Assembly (NCBI GenBank): GCA_008638375.1
Contig: CM018052.1
Location: forward strand, 10,791,506-10,855,505
Length of the DNA: 64,000 nt
Direction of reading: 5' to 3'
Source: Nyssa sinensis
Lineage: Eukaryota > Streptophyta > Magnoliopsida > Cornales > Nyssaceae
The notes under the pieces were generated by a model. That model saw only the letters and a list, made by a program, of their open reading frames with translations, was not told the origin of the DNA and did no database searches. The first letter of the stretch is position 1, and the number at the start of each line of letters is the position of its first letter. Shown here in pieces: positions 36,300 through 47,064 of this stretch. The translations under genes were made by a program, and so were the position numbers.

Positions 36300-38043
36300 T
36301 CCATCCAAAGATAGAAATTCCGAACATCTACAAACTAAAGTTTCCTAGATCGGAACACCTCAGATCTGATATTTATATTATTTGGCTTATCTATCAACAA
36401 GTACTATAGTACTGATCAGAAGTGAAGTACTTTGATTCAAGCATTTTTCTAAGTTTCTTTGATCTATTCTTAGAACATTCATATATCAAAAGTGCACGAG
36501 AAAGTGTTTTAACTACAAAAGAGCACATTCGAATACAAAGAACATCAGATCTGAGAAAAAGGAACCCAATTTTATTGATGATTCAGAAGATTTACATCAG
36601 TACAACAAAGACTGGAAATAAAACAGAGGCTACAATAAAGACTGGAAATAAAACAGAGGCTACAATAAAGAAATCATTACATAGGCTACTACAGAAGCTA
36701 CAATTTGCAACATCACGGCTTTCTTCCTCGGATGATAAAGGGGCACAGGATCCAAACTTCCATTACCGCCGCCGCCGGCTTCATTTGAAAGGAAGGAATC
36801 CTGAACCCCAATCTGCATCAAGGAGCACCCAGGCCATTTCATCATCACTATCATTGATCTCACGACCAACGGAGGATGAGGGCTCTGGGTCTCAAGGGAC
36901 CTCCATTCATCTTCTTCACACCAGCTGTTTCACCCTAGCCAAATTGAGCAAGGGTCTCTGCCGAGACATGAAGAAGAGGAGGGACCCCACTTGTGTCTTC
37001 ATCACCAACACTCCAAGCCTCGGTTGAAACAAGGAGGGACCACCACCAATCAGAGGAATCTTGACCGGATGCCAAGATGGACAAGAGGACTTGTGCCTCC
37101 TTTAATCCTTCCTTGAAGACTGAAAAAAGGGGAAGGTTAACTCTCGGCCACAGTTTAATCATTCCTAACTTAGACAGAGAATCATCCATCATCTCCGGGC
37201 GAGTGACAAAATTCCGGCAGCATCTAAAGTCTCTCCTACGAGGGAATAATTTGGGAACAAAAGGGTTGAGCGCAAACGTATGCCCTCGCTTCCATATATA
37301 TAGACCCTTGAAGTCCAAAAGCCATCCAACTGAACCATGGCAACGGTGAAAAAGAGATTGGCCTCGAAATCCCAAACGACAATCGAATAAATAAACGGTG
37401 CATTAAATGTGCCTGTTCAATATACCAAGAGACAGGGTCCAGAACTCTGTGAACGAAAACCACAGTCCAGCACTGAAGCTTCTGAATTGATAAAGAGAGG
37501 GGTACAAAGTCTAAATGTACGGCCTCCTATCCGAGATTCAGACCTTCCAGTCTTAACTATTTTATGACAGGCCAGTCACATGACAAAGGCCAAAATAGCT
37601 CGGACATATCCTGATCCTGAGTACTCAAAAATAGCATGCCGAGCATCATAATGACAAGCACAAGCTGCCTGGATGTCTTCACAAGCCCTTGGTTCAGAGC
37701 AGTCTATCTCAGAGCTCTACAAGAGCTTACTCCCACTCTATTGGGCTCTATCTATCTGATTATACTTGCTTTCTTATCTTATTATGATGAGATAGTTGAA
37801 GTTAATCTACATTCATTATTCAATGACAAGTATCGAAGCTCAGAAAGCAACTATTGACTACTGGACAACTGCTCTAACACGCAAGAGGCTCAGAATAGCT
37901 ACACCTACGACAGAATACCATAAGAAGGAAAGAACACAAGAAGAATCTAAAGGGAAGTCAATTTTACTGATTAAAAGTATACATTCATTACATCAAAAAG
38001 GAAATAACAAAAAACAAAGAAAAGTCAAAAGGCCCATAAAGCC
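36300..38043 (-). other. Antisense-side region of E2 with a possible second transcription unit
   Basis: Unrecognised. The longest minus-strand frame (36935-37375, 146 codons) has a TATATATA stretch nearby (37294-37304), but no domain is recognised. A 29-bp direct duplication lies at 36608-36666. The end near 36570 (CCAATTTTATTGATGATTC) resembles the sequence near 37965 that follows the antisense gene, hinting at two units with similar 3' ends. Coding status is unproven. Confidence 0.3.
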
Positions 38044-39949
38044 TCAAGCCTTGTCAGAAGGGCCTGGGTCCTCTTCCAAGTTAAGAGCAGTAGCCCCAGC
38101 CGTCTTGTACGGGTCAGGACCAGACGAGGCAGGTTCAGGAGGAACGATTGACGACACGTCAAAACCTGGGAACTAAACCTGAAATCTAGTTCAGAAGCTT
38201 TCAAAACCAAACCGGATCAGGTCATCACCCATCTGTTCAACTTTCTTTTTCAATTCCGTCTCAGTCTCAATCTTGGCATGATCAACTGCCTCCTGAACCT
38301 TCTGATTAAAGGAATTTCGGAGCTCAACCAACTCCGCCTAAAGCCTCTCAACCTTCCGAGCATATATGTCCCTCTCAGACTCTGCCATGGCAAGGTTGGT
38401 GCTAGCTTCCTTCAGACCCTCCTCAGTAATCTGAACCTTGGATCGGGCTGTCCCAAGCTCCAGCCTCATCTCGTCCATTTCGGCCTTCAGCTTCTCAGCC
38501 TCCTTAAGGCCCATGGGGGTCACCATCAGAGCAGCCAAACTATGCATGCTCTGCACAAGGCAAGACAAACAATTTAGATTGAACAAATAAAAAAATAGAA
38601 AAGTCAAGAAAAGCTTCAGAAGTTACCCTCATCTGGAGATTCATCATCTCAGTAATCAGCTTTGAGGGGTCATCCCCTCTGTATCGGTGTGGGCCCTGAG
38701 CCCATATTTGATCAAATGCCTTCTTGGCAATTTAATAGTCCGACTCATCAAGCGGCTCGGACAATGCTTTCCCCTTCCTAGTCCTTCTGCTCGGACCGGA
38801 AGGGGCAAGAGGAGCGGCCGAAACAGGAACGGCAAGTTCGGCTTCCATCTCAGCCTCGGCAAGGGCTGGCTCTGGAGAGCCAGAAATCAACTTGCTCTTC
38901 TTTACTTCAATAGGAGCATCAGGCTCAGCTTGGGAGGAAGCCTCCCCCACCACTTGGGCCTCCGGCACTGCCCACTTCGACGTCAGCCTCTTCTTAAGCT
39001 CTGCAGTACGGGCAGCCATCAAGTTCTCCGGAGTTATAATGACAGAGTGAGCCCGTTAGAAGTCGAAAGCAGCACTCGGTACTGATCTCGCAGTGCGTCG
39101 GTAAAATTGGGCCTCTTCCAAGCACTCCTGACTGCACATAAGTAAGGAATGATATATCAGATTATCAGTTCGGAAGGCACAACAAAGCTAAAGCAAACCT
39201 GAGGGAATAAAGCCTCACCCTTATGACCCGTAGCACGGGAAAATAGCGAGGCCTCTCCATCTTGGAAGTCTTCAGGCTCCTATCCTCCTCCGACGAAGAA
39301 GTACCACTTCTTCCACGTTTTATTGGAAGTGGGAACGGAGGACAGGGGTCGGAACCCCTTCTCAAAAGACATGTAGAAAAGGCCTTCTGCCTGCTTGAAC
39401 TTCAGATCCATATTGCTATGGATCAAGTCCAGGGACACATCCACCTTGTTTTGGTGTCCCAACACTACAAACCCTAGAAGCTGTCGCCAGCTATTGAGAT
39501 TCAGGTCGGTAGGGCAGAGCTTGTACCAACAAAAGAATTGCCTGACTAAATCCGGCAATGGAAGTCTCAAGCCCATTTCAAACCAGGCAAGATAAACACA
39601 AATCTCCCCAGCTTCAACATTTTGAGGATGATCCATGGGGCCTAGCACTTTGCAGGTCACATTTGGGAGAAAATTGTATTTTACCCTCCACTCGTCCAGA
39701 CGGCTCTGAGTAACAGCACTCTCACCCTCTTCTCTATGGGAAGACCTTCCAGAGGTCTCCCCAGCCCTGTCTCGGGGCTCTTCAAAAGCATCAACTATCC
39801 TAACCCTAGGACTAGGGGGGTTCAACAGGCCTCTCCCCAATATTTTCGGGAGCAAGGTTCCCTACATCCTCTACAGGAGACGGTACAGCCATCTCAGAAG
39901 GATTTCCTACTCCCTCACTCACAATTGGGGATTCAAAAAGAGCAGACAT
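38044..39949 (-). pseudogene. Antisense gene of E2, gypsy-type putative transposase domain, spliced
   Basis: Minus-strand gene starting at 39949 (MSALFESP). After a one-base frameshift in the C/G run near 39820 comes a domain of about 130 residues (WRVKYNFLPNVTCK, then VYLAWFEMGLRLPLPDLVRQ, then LNSWRQLLGFVVLG). It resembles the 'putative gypsy type transposon' family (PF04195). Then follow an Ala/Pro/Lys-rich linker and a coiled coil (about 38340-38550, Glu/Leu/Lys-rich heptads). A canonical intron lies at 38626-38551 (GTAACT to TTGTGCAG, 76 bp, phase preserved); a second possible one at 39198-39132. Stops near 39056, 38730 and 38336. It ends PSDKA with TGA at 38044. Function unknown. Confidence 0.68.
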
Positions 39950-40118
39950 TGTTCCCGGACTTAAGAAGAAAGAAGCAAGAGAAGAGAAAAATCAGTCGAA
40001 CCTGTTCTAACTCAAGGAAATCGGTATTCTTCGAGGTCGCACAAACCAAAAATGGCGGATGAAATCTTCTAGCACAGTGAAAATGACGGGGAAAAGGTCA
40101 TTTCAAAATCTCACCCTG

Positions 40119-40126
40119 TATTTATA
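40119..40126 (-). promoter_or_regulatory. TATA box of the E2 antisense gene
   Basis: CTTATAAATACAG on the minus strand, about 170 bp before the start codon at 39949 and between the gene and the 3' LTR. This suggests the antisense gene has its own promoter. Inference from sequence and position. Confidence 0.5.
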
Positions 40127-40357
40127 AGCACAGTATCAGAAGGGACCCACCAAGCCCAAACGCCATGACTGTTAGGAACAATGATGATCTCGAGAAACCC
40201 AACTATCGGCCCAGTACAATAATGACCTTTAAAAGACCTAATCTCCGGCTGTGCAATAAATGGCGCCCTAACAGTTGCCTTGGAAGGCGAACAGGTAGGA
40301 CACATGACTCTCCGAAAAAGGCTTAGCCCTAGTTGCTTGCTAGCATCAAACTAGGAC

Positions 40358-40370
40358 TTGGGGGGGGGAG
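40358..40370 (+). other. Polypurine tract of E2
   Basis: A run of nine G followed by AG just before the 3' LTR, as needed for plus-strand priming. It is separated from the inferred LTR start by four bases (TAAC). Confidence 0.8.
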
Positions 40371-40374
40371 TAAC

Positions 40375-40967
40375 TAATATACCATAAAAGAGCAGGCCAA
40401 TCAGCACTTGACACGTATGACCATAAATCCAGCTCATGCTCGGCCAACGTGGTTCTCACTCAGCCAATAACTAAAAGCTCAAAGCATCCAGATTAACACA
40501 AAAAGACGGAAGTGACCAAACATATGCCTTCAGGGCATGTATATTCGGACAAGGGTCTCAGAACTGATCACAGGGTTCAGACCAGAACTCCAAACCTCGT
40601 CACCGCCTTAGCGGATGCCGAGCAGAGAATAAGGAAGCAGTCTTCAACAAGGGAACTACCATCTATGGTTATCTCTACACAATATTCAACAAGGTAATAG
40701 CAATCTCCGATAATCAAATCCCTACAATCATGGCTCCGAATCCTAATCAACTTAGGAAGGTCATGGTTTATAAATTAAACCCTAAAAGTACGCTTTATTT
40801 TCATGCTCATTCTTTTGGCTTTCAATACAGTCTTTCAATTCCTTTTACTTACTTAAGCATCGGAGCGGCTACCGCCGAAGCCAATCTGGTGGACCTCTGA
40901 TCGTCTTTCTAAGTGTTCTACAGGTCGCGGAGCCCATACTTATTGCGAGTCGAAAAGTGCAGCATCA
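40375..40967 (+). repeat. 3' LTR of E2
   Basis: Matches 23962-24555. The first dinucleotide is TA instead of TG. It ends GCAGCATCA, followed by the target duplication ATAAT. A TATA box is at 40769-40775. Confidence 0.93.
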
Positions 40968-43900
40968 ATAATTACTATACGTATATAAGCATACGCGTAC
41001 ACATGATACTATATTTTATGTATACACATGTATTATAATATATATATATATATTAATATATATATATATATGTATAATATGTACATATATACAAGTATCT
41101 TAAAATAAGTATAAATATATATATATATATGTATACAAGCTGAACTATATATGTATATATACTAAATGCATGCAAGGCATGTAAGTGGGCGAGAATTCAA
41201 GTGTCGGCAGCAAGTGGGAAATTAGTGTGTGAAATATGTATATTATATAATTTATGCATAAAGTATCTTAAGAAATTGAATGCAAAGAAAATAGAAAAAG
41301 AAACAAGCAAAAGGCAGTCAAGGAAATCGGCTAAGAAAGGAGGCAAAAGAGAGGAAAGAGAGAGAAACCGTGAAGGGGGTGGCTTATAGCCTATATATAT
41401 CATGTTGACACTAAGAGAAAAATGAAAAAGAAACAAGAAGCTGAGAGCTTTAGAGAGATCCTGAACCATTCAAAAATTGAAATAAGAAGAAGAAGGAGTG
41501 AGAGAAGGAGTTACTGCAAGCCAAAAGTTCAAACAAGTAAGTAAACTGATTTCTGGCTTTTACAATTTTAAGCATAAAAGCTTGTCTAAGCTTAATGGTT
41601 TTAAAGAGCATGAAAAATGTTAAATTTAGGAAGAAACCGCAACCCATTTGGTGAAGAAATGAGTGAGAAAAACCAAATTGATGGTTGAAGAAAAATTCTG
41701 GGTCATTGGATTTTACATCATTTTAGCTTGTTTTATGAATGGGGAATTATTGCCCATAGGTGCAGAAACTTGTAGGAAAAATTTGGGCTCAAAACAGTGG
41801 CTAAAAAGCCACGAAATATGAAAAAATCAGTTTGCCGAAAAACTGGGCAGCTCGCCAGAGTTGGCTGCAACTCCATTTTCCGAGGCCTTCTGGTGTCGGA
41901 AATCCATTTTCGAGGATGGCTATGAAAATCTCATGAGGAGTAGAAGAGGAACCCATTGATTGGGTGCCAAAACATCGCCAAAAAAAGGCTGCCATCACCG
42001 GAGAAGGCGACTGGCGCACGGTAAGAGAGTCGCGCTGGTATGCCGGTACGCTGTTCACGATTGGAGCTTGGCCCATGGGTTGGGTCTGGTCAACCCGTCC
42101 AACCACATGAAATGGGCTATTGGAACGACACGGTATGGGCTGTTTTAAAATGTTAAATTGGGAGTGTTTGAGTACGGGGATAGTAAATTAAAATTGAATT
42201 GAAATTAGAATAAGGATAGCTTATCCCTCATTTAATTCCTTACCCACTCTTTGGCTATTCCAAATTGGAATAAGACTTTCTGAAATTAAAAATTGACCCA
42301 GAACTTATGATTATTATAATTTGACCCACAGAATAAAATAATTAATTAAATTAATTAAAAATAGGAAAAATTACGAAAATGTCACTAAGTCAAAAAGGAG
42401 TCAAACGGACTCCGATTAAAGTAAATGAATAGTAAATTTTTATTATTTCGAGCATTACAAACTCAATGGTGGAGTCTAATTTTTGAAAAGAGGTCTCAAG
42501 AAGTAAGAACACGTAAAGTACAAAATAACCGTTTTGCCCTTTTTAGTACAGACGTCCGAATTGAAATCTGCAAAAGCCTAAACCAACTTTGTTCGACGTT
42601 CTAGATTCAGTAGTAGAGTCTATTTAAGTAAAAGAGATGCCAATAGTAAAGCGACAAAAAATCTGATGAATAACACAATTCATATAACTATAGACTAAGA
42701 TGCGTTTTATGAATCATATGAACGCCGAGAGAAAAAGAGAAGGCGGTTTGACCTTCTAGACAGATATAGAAAGAGGTAAGTAAATGTATGATCTCTGCAT
42801 GTGATACTTCTAGCCATGTCAATAGTTTTTTCATGTACTATCTATTGTATTCCATACATGCCAGAAAGTATATTGAGTCCACATTTGATATTGTTCTATA
42901 TTATGGAAAGTGTTTATTGACTGTTACATATCTTGATCATGATTTCTGTACACTCTGTACATAGGCCTTGAGGGGCAAGACTTATGATCTCAGTAGCCCA
43001 GTTTACATTGGCCTATTAAGGCAACAGTTTCATTATCGCTGCTGAGAAAAGTGTTATTGCATTTACTTTTCATGGGATTTAGCATGATCTTGATATATTA
43101 TAAAGTGCCGAATTTGTGCTCAATCACAAACTCCATTTGATGCTTACTAGACCTACGGGTCGAAAAAAAGGAATCTAAAGTGGGATCTGCGAGGTTGAGT
43201 ACTAAACCAACAGGTTAAGTGCTAGGTTGAGAGATTGAGGAAAAAGGGAACAAAATGAGCTTAGGGGGTACGCCAGGCCCCGAGTTAAAGTGCATCCACA
43301 TTTCTTGTTATCAGTATCTATTATTGATTATCATAGCTTGATCATATTATTTCATTATGAATGATCATGAGATTTCACAAATTTTATTGAGTGCATATGA
43401 TTTATACTTGAGACAGCTCATAACTATAACAATATGATATTGTTAGTAGAGCAGATTTCATTGCTTTATCATTTGAGTTCCTATCATCTGATATTGAGTT
43501 CTATATTTCTTGACTGGCTAGCATGTTTACATCATGCTAGTTCTTTTTGGATTATGCCTTTTCTATATTGACCTGTACACATGGTAGAGCAAAGGAGAAT
43601 TACTTACTGAGTTTTCATAACTCATACAAATACTACTTATATTTTTAGGCACAAATATTGAGAGCAAACGATTGAGCCTGATAGCTTAGAGCTGGACATT
43701 ACTTTTTGAAGTTGCAAGTGTAATACATAGTACAGTCTTGTAGTTCTCCCATGTCATCCACGTCTTGGGGATGTATAATAGTTAAGGAATTTTACAGTCT
43801 GTATTTTGAGAACCAGATATATATTACTTGCAGCTTTTATATTTAAAGTCTCCCGCTGTTTATATTCTGATAGTTGTTGCATGTTGGTAGCACTGATTGT

Positions 43901-44008
43901 GTAGCAAGTTGAGAGATCCTGTTCGGCAACACTGTCGAGTCAGGTTCGCGGTTCGAGATCTGCACAGGGTGAGTCTCGGGTCATGACAGACTTGCTTGTT
44001 TAATTTCC

Positions 44009-44120
44009 CAAAATAAGCTGGCGACTCCTCAATTTCTCTATCTCCCATAAGAGGCGTTCCTTCCCAACTTTAGGGAATGAGACAACCAGGATCCCTCTAA
44101 ATCCATAAAAGGGGATGACA
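44009..44120 (+). other. Primer-binding site and leader stub after LTR2 (copy C)
   Basis: TGGCGACTCC (44019-44028) is the tRNA-Arg-type site. The following AAGAGGCGTTCCTTCCCAAC resembles the leader after LTR1 (AAGAGGGCATGCTTCTCTCC at 15351). It ends at a T run near 44122, where reverse-strand Tekay-like sequence begins. LTR2 was therefore also the 5' LTR of a further, now lost, Tat copy. Confidence 0.6.
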
Positions 44121-44124
44121 TTTT

Positions 44125-45050
44125 TTTTCGGTGCTAGCACCCACACTACTGGTCCAACTCGTTTTGTGATTTCAAATGGCCTATTATAACGAGGCCCTAA
44201 CTTTCCCTTTTCCCCAAATCTCATCACGCCCGTCAAAGGTGACACTTTCAAGAACATGTGATCTCCCACTGTAAACTCCAAATCCCTTCTTTGAATGTCG
44301 ACATTACTTTTCTGGCTACTTTGAGTTGCATTCAGGCATTGTCTAATCACTTGAATCTTGTCTGTAATCTCTTTTACTATTTCATGACCGAGTATTTTCC
44401 TTTCCCCCACTTTCGTCTAACATAGTGGTCATCTACACTTCCTACCATACAATGACTTATATGGTTCCATGCCTATGCTAGACTAATAGCTATTGTTGTA
44501 CGTGAATTCCACGGGTGGTAACTGTTCCTCCCACCTTCCCTTGAAGTCTAGAACACAAAATTGTAGCATATATTCTAAAGTCTAAATTGTCCTTTCAAAC
44601 TGTCCATCGATGTTTGGATGGTAAGCGATGCTAAATCTTAAGTCTGTGCCCATTGCTCTTTCTAGGCTATCCCAAAATCGTGACACGAACCTTGGATCTC
44701 GATTGGACACTATTAATATTAAGGTCCCATACAAACGAACAATTTCTCAAATGTACAGTGTTACTAATCATTCCAATGTTTGTCCTGTCTTGATTGCAAG
44801 GAAGTGAGCTGACTTGCTTAGTCTATCTACAATTACCCATATAGATTTTTTTCCATGCAGAGTCTTGGGCAATCCTAACATAAAATCCATTGTAATATGC
44901 TCTCATTTCCACTAAGGTATTGGGAGTGGTTGCAAAAGTACATTTGGCTTCTGGTGCTCGACTTTAACTTGCTGACACCTGACACATTGGGCTATGTACT
45001 AAGTTTGATTCTTCATTGCATTGTAATTCGATCTCACTCATAATGGAGTT
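44125..45050 (-). pseudogene. Tekay/Del-like integrase fragment
   Basis: On the minus strand: zinc-finger end CVRCQQVKVEHQKPN, then the core motifs [34 protein letters not shown] and the Glu-bearing DGQFERTI. The C-terminal part follows (44410 down: VGDHMFLKVSPLTGVMRFG, GPRYNRPFEI). This is the pattern of chromovirus-type Ty3/gypsy. Stops are frequent and both ends are truncated. Confidence 0.83.
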
Positions 45051-45129
45051 CTTCTATGAACATGGCCAACTTCGAAGTTTTCGACCGTGGATAGTTTTCC
45101 ATGGTGGTTTCTCCATCATCACTTCGGTT

Positions 45130-45607
45130 TGCAATTTCTTATACTCTTCATGCTTTACATTTTTCAATTTGCTAGAATTGAATGCTTCCATTAAATTGAG
45201 ATTTAGGTTTTCATTAATTATGAAATTTGAGCATCAATTGAATAATTGAAAACCTTAATTGTGCAATTAGATTTGTAAATTAAATCATGGTATTGAAAAT
45301 TGATCACATAATCTAATTTCTAATTGAATTGTGAAATTGGCATTTGAGTTGGATTAGTGGATCAATTAGGCTTGTGTTGAAAGGTTTGTACGTTGAACAC
45401 CACATTACTACATTGGATAGATTGAGCTTTTAGTTTGAATTGTTCATAATTGTTGAATATTGATTGAATTTAGAATTCATATATTATGCCATCTTTGTAG
45501 TTGTTAGTGTTATAGCTGAAAATTTGAAAGAGTAGAAAAAGTTAGAACAAACCTATTCAACCCCCCCCCCCCTTCTTGGCTAGTTTCACACCACGAGACC
45601 AACAAAA
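45130..45607 (+). repeat. Copia-type LTR end fragment
   Basis: Ends AACCTATTCAACCC, then a C run and GAGACCAACA. This resembles the 3' end of copia LTRs (terminal CCAACA). No primer site follows, so it is a fragment. No coding. Confidence 0.45.
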
Positions 45608-46790
45608 CAAATAGTTTATACGAAAATGAATTTTATAGAAATATGGCACCATTCCAAGGTACAAGGTTACTCACCTGAAGTTTAGTACTACGCAGAATAA
45701 TTCTCCTTAAGTCTCACTTTTCTTATTGGGTCCTATAACATAGATTAAACTCTCATTAAGTACTAGCTAATGGCACAATATTGTTTAGATCACTATCTTA
45801 GGGGCCTAATTAGCTTAAATAGACCTCATATTTGAGTCTAAAAGGCTCAAAAACCTTAGGGTAGGATCCTTTGTTATTTTTTAAGTTCATTTGGCAACAT
45901 AACTCTACACTAAGGACATACCTAAAATTATCTAATTTGTTGTTTCACATTTTTCGAAGCTAAATTTGATGTAATAGACCCACCATTGAGTCAGGAACAT
46001 CGAAAAATGATAAAATAACAATTTTTGGCACTTAATTTGGCTTAAAATTCCACTTTAAAACTATGCTGACAAAAGTTGACCTAAATATAATTTTCTTCAA
46101 ATTTTTTAATGTTTGGGAATTATGAAAGTAAACTTTTCTTAATTTTGATTCAAAAGTCAACATGAGCGAAAATCTTAGTTAATTGAAGATCACCAAGTGA
46201 CCTGCAATTGAGTTTTTCTCAATGGTTTCTCAATTGTTTCCCTTATTTTTTTTCTTCCTATGTTTTTCCTTCTCAGTTCTTTTTTAGCGCTAATCAATAT
46301 AACATATTATAAGGTTATTTTTTAAGAAATCCATTGCTGAATCCAAAACCTATAACTTGACTTTTATGGGTTATATTTTTACCATTCTAGTTGCTTTTTG
46401 TTCCTATCTTTATATTTTTCATTTTTATTTTGGCCCCTATGATTAAATCAAAGCTTTATGGCCATTTTCAGCAAACCCAACTTTGAGCCCTAAGGTTCAT
46501 TAATGGCATTTTCATTAGTTTCATAGTATTTGCTATTTTCATATTTCTTTTATCTTTCTTTGCTTGTTTTATTCTATTAATTATGTGCAAAAATACACTA
46601 AATTGCAAAGAAGAAATATAGAATTCTTACCATTTTTAATGGTTTTCTCTTTTCATTTTCTTCACCATTTTTATCTTGCATTCTCTATTTATCTCTCTTA
46701 GGTGGCATCTCTTACTTTATTCACAATCTCTATTAATGCATAGGGAACTTAGGCGATAAATTTATCAGTTCCCTTAATCTATTTCTAGAA
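45608..46790 (-). repeat. Fragment of a Tekay-like LTR
   Basis: Non-coding. The AGGTTACTCACCTGAAG segment at 45662 and the ATAGACCCACCATTGAGTCAGG segment at 45977 resemble, in the same orientation, parts of solo LTR 1 (17932 and 18383) and solo LTR 2 (51100). Both outer ends are missing. Confidence 0.55.
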
Positions 46791-46844
46791 TATTGCCACC
46801 TCATGAAAAACCATTGCACGGGGTGTTTGCTTCTCAAACTTTTT

Positions 46845-47060
46845 TAACATGTGGCACTTGTAATTGATACAATCTTTTATGGGTCTGTGCATTGGAGAAA
46901 TGGAACAGACCTGTAGCACTTATAATGGATACAAGATTTTTAAGGATCTGTCATTGGGTGAAATGGAGCAGACTTGTAGCACTTGTAATGGTTACAAGGC
47001 TTTTAGGGGTCTATGAGAGAAATTGACCAAACCTGTAGCACTTGTAATGGTTACAAGGCT
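46845..47060 (+). repeat. Tandem repeat just past E3 pol, about 3.5 copies
   Basis: GTAGCACTTGTAATGG-TACAAG blocks recur at about 46852, 46914, 46975 and 47035, spacing about 61. Each has an inverted repeat (CTTGTAATGGTTACAAG) able to form a hairpin. It starts immediately after the integrase C-terminus, the same place as the 62-bp array in E2. Confidence 0.82.
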
Positions 47061-47064
47061 TGCA

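Larger units (their letters stand above)
23962..40967 (+). mobile_element. E2: complete two-LTR Tat-type retrotransposon
   Basis: The two LTRs (594 and 593 bp) differ at about 15 positions counted by eye, roughly 2.5%. The target duplication ATAAT is perfect (23957-23961 and 40968-40972). Order: LTR, primer site, gag, protease, RT, RNase H, second RNase H, integrase, 62-bp tandem array, antisense region, polypurine tract, LTR. Coding regions carry about ten stops. A 5.1-kb foreign piece interrupts RT. It is the youngest two-LTR element here. Confidence 0.93.
23487..43988 (+). mobile_element. Solo LTR 3, Tekay/Del-like, about 3.5 kb net, split by E2
   Basis: Starts TGTAATACCTCGACCC (23487) and ends GGGTCATGACA (43988), with a perfect 5-bp target duplication GACTT (23482-23486 and 43989-43993). 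The left part is 475 bp and the right part 3016 bp (40973-43988). The last about 130 bp match, inverted, the start of solo LTR 2 at 49752. AT microsatellites lie at 41030-41160. No coding domain is seen; frames at 41801-42148 are not supported. Confidence 0.85.
22148..44008 (+). mobile_element. LTR2 of the Tat array (interrupted by nested elements)
   Basis: 22148-23486 plus 43994-44008 are homologous to LTR1 from about 14000 to its end. They share CTCCACCGAATT, a TATA box at 22723-22730, GGGCGGGTGGGTGCCTAACA and the GCTTGTTTAATTT end. The first about 1.2 kb of the LTR is deleted. The remainder is split by solo LTR 3. A primer-binding site follows at 44019. Confidence 0.77.

Noticed and set aside
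36422..37027. 201-codon plus-strand frame in E2
   Set aside because: Spans the 29-bp direct duplication and antisense-side DNA, with no recognisable domain. Likely chance.
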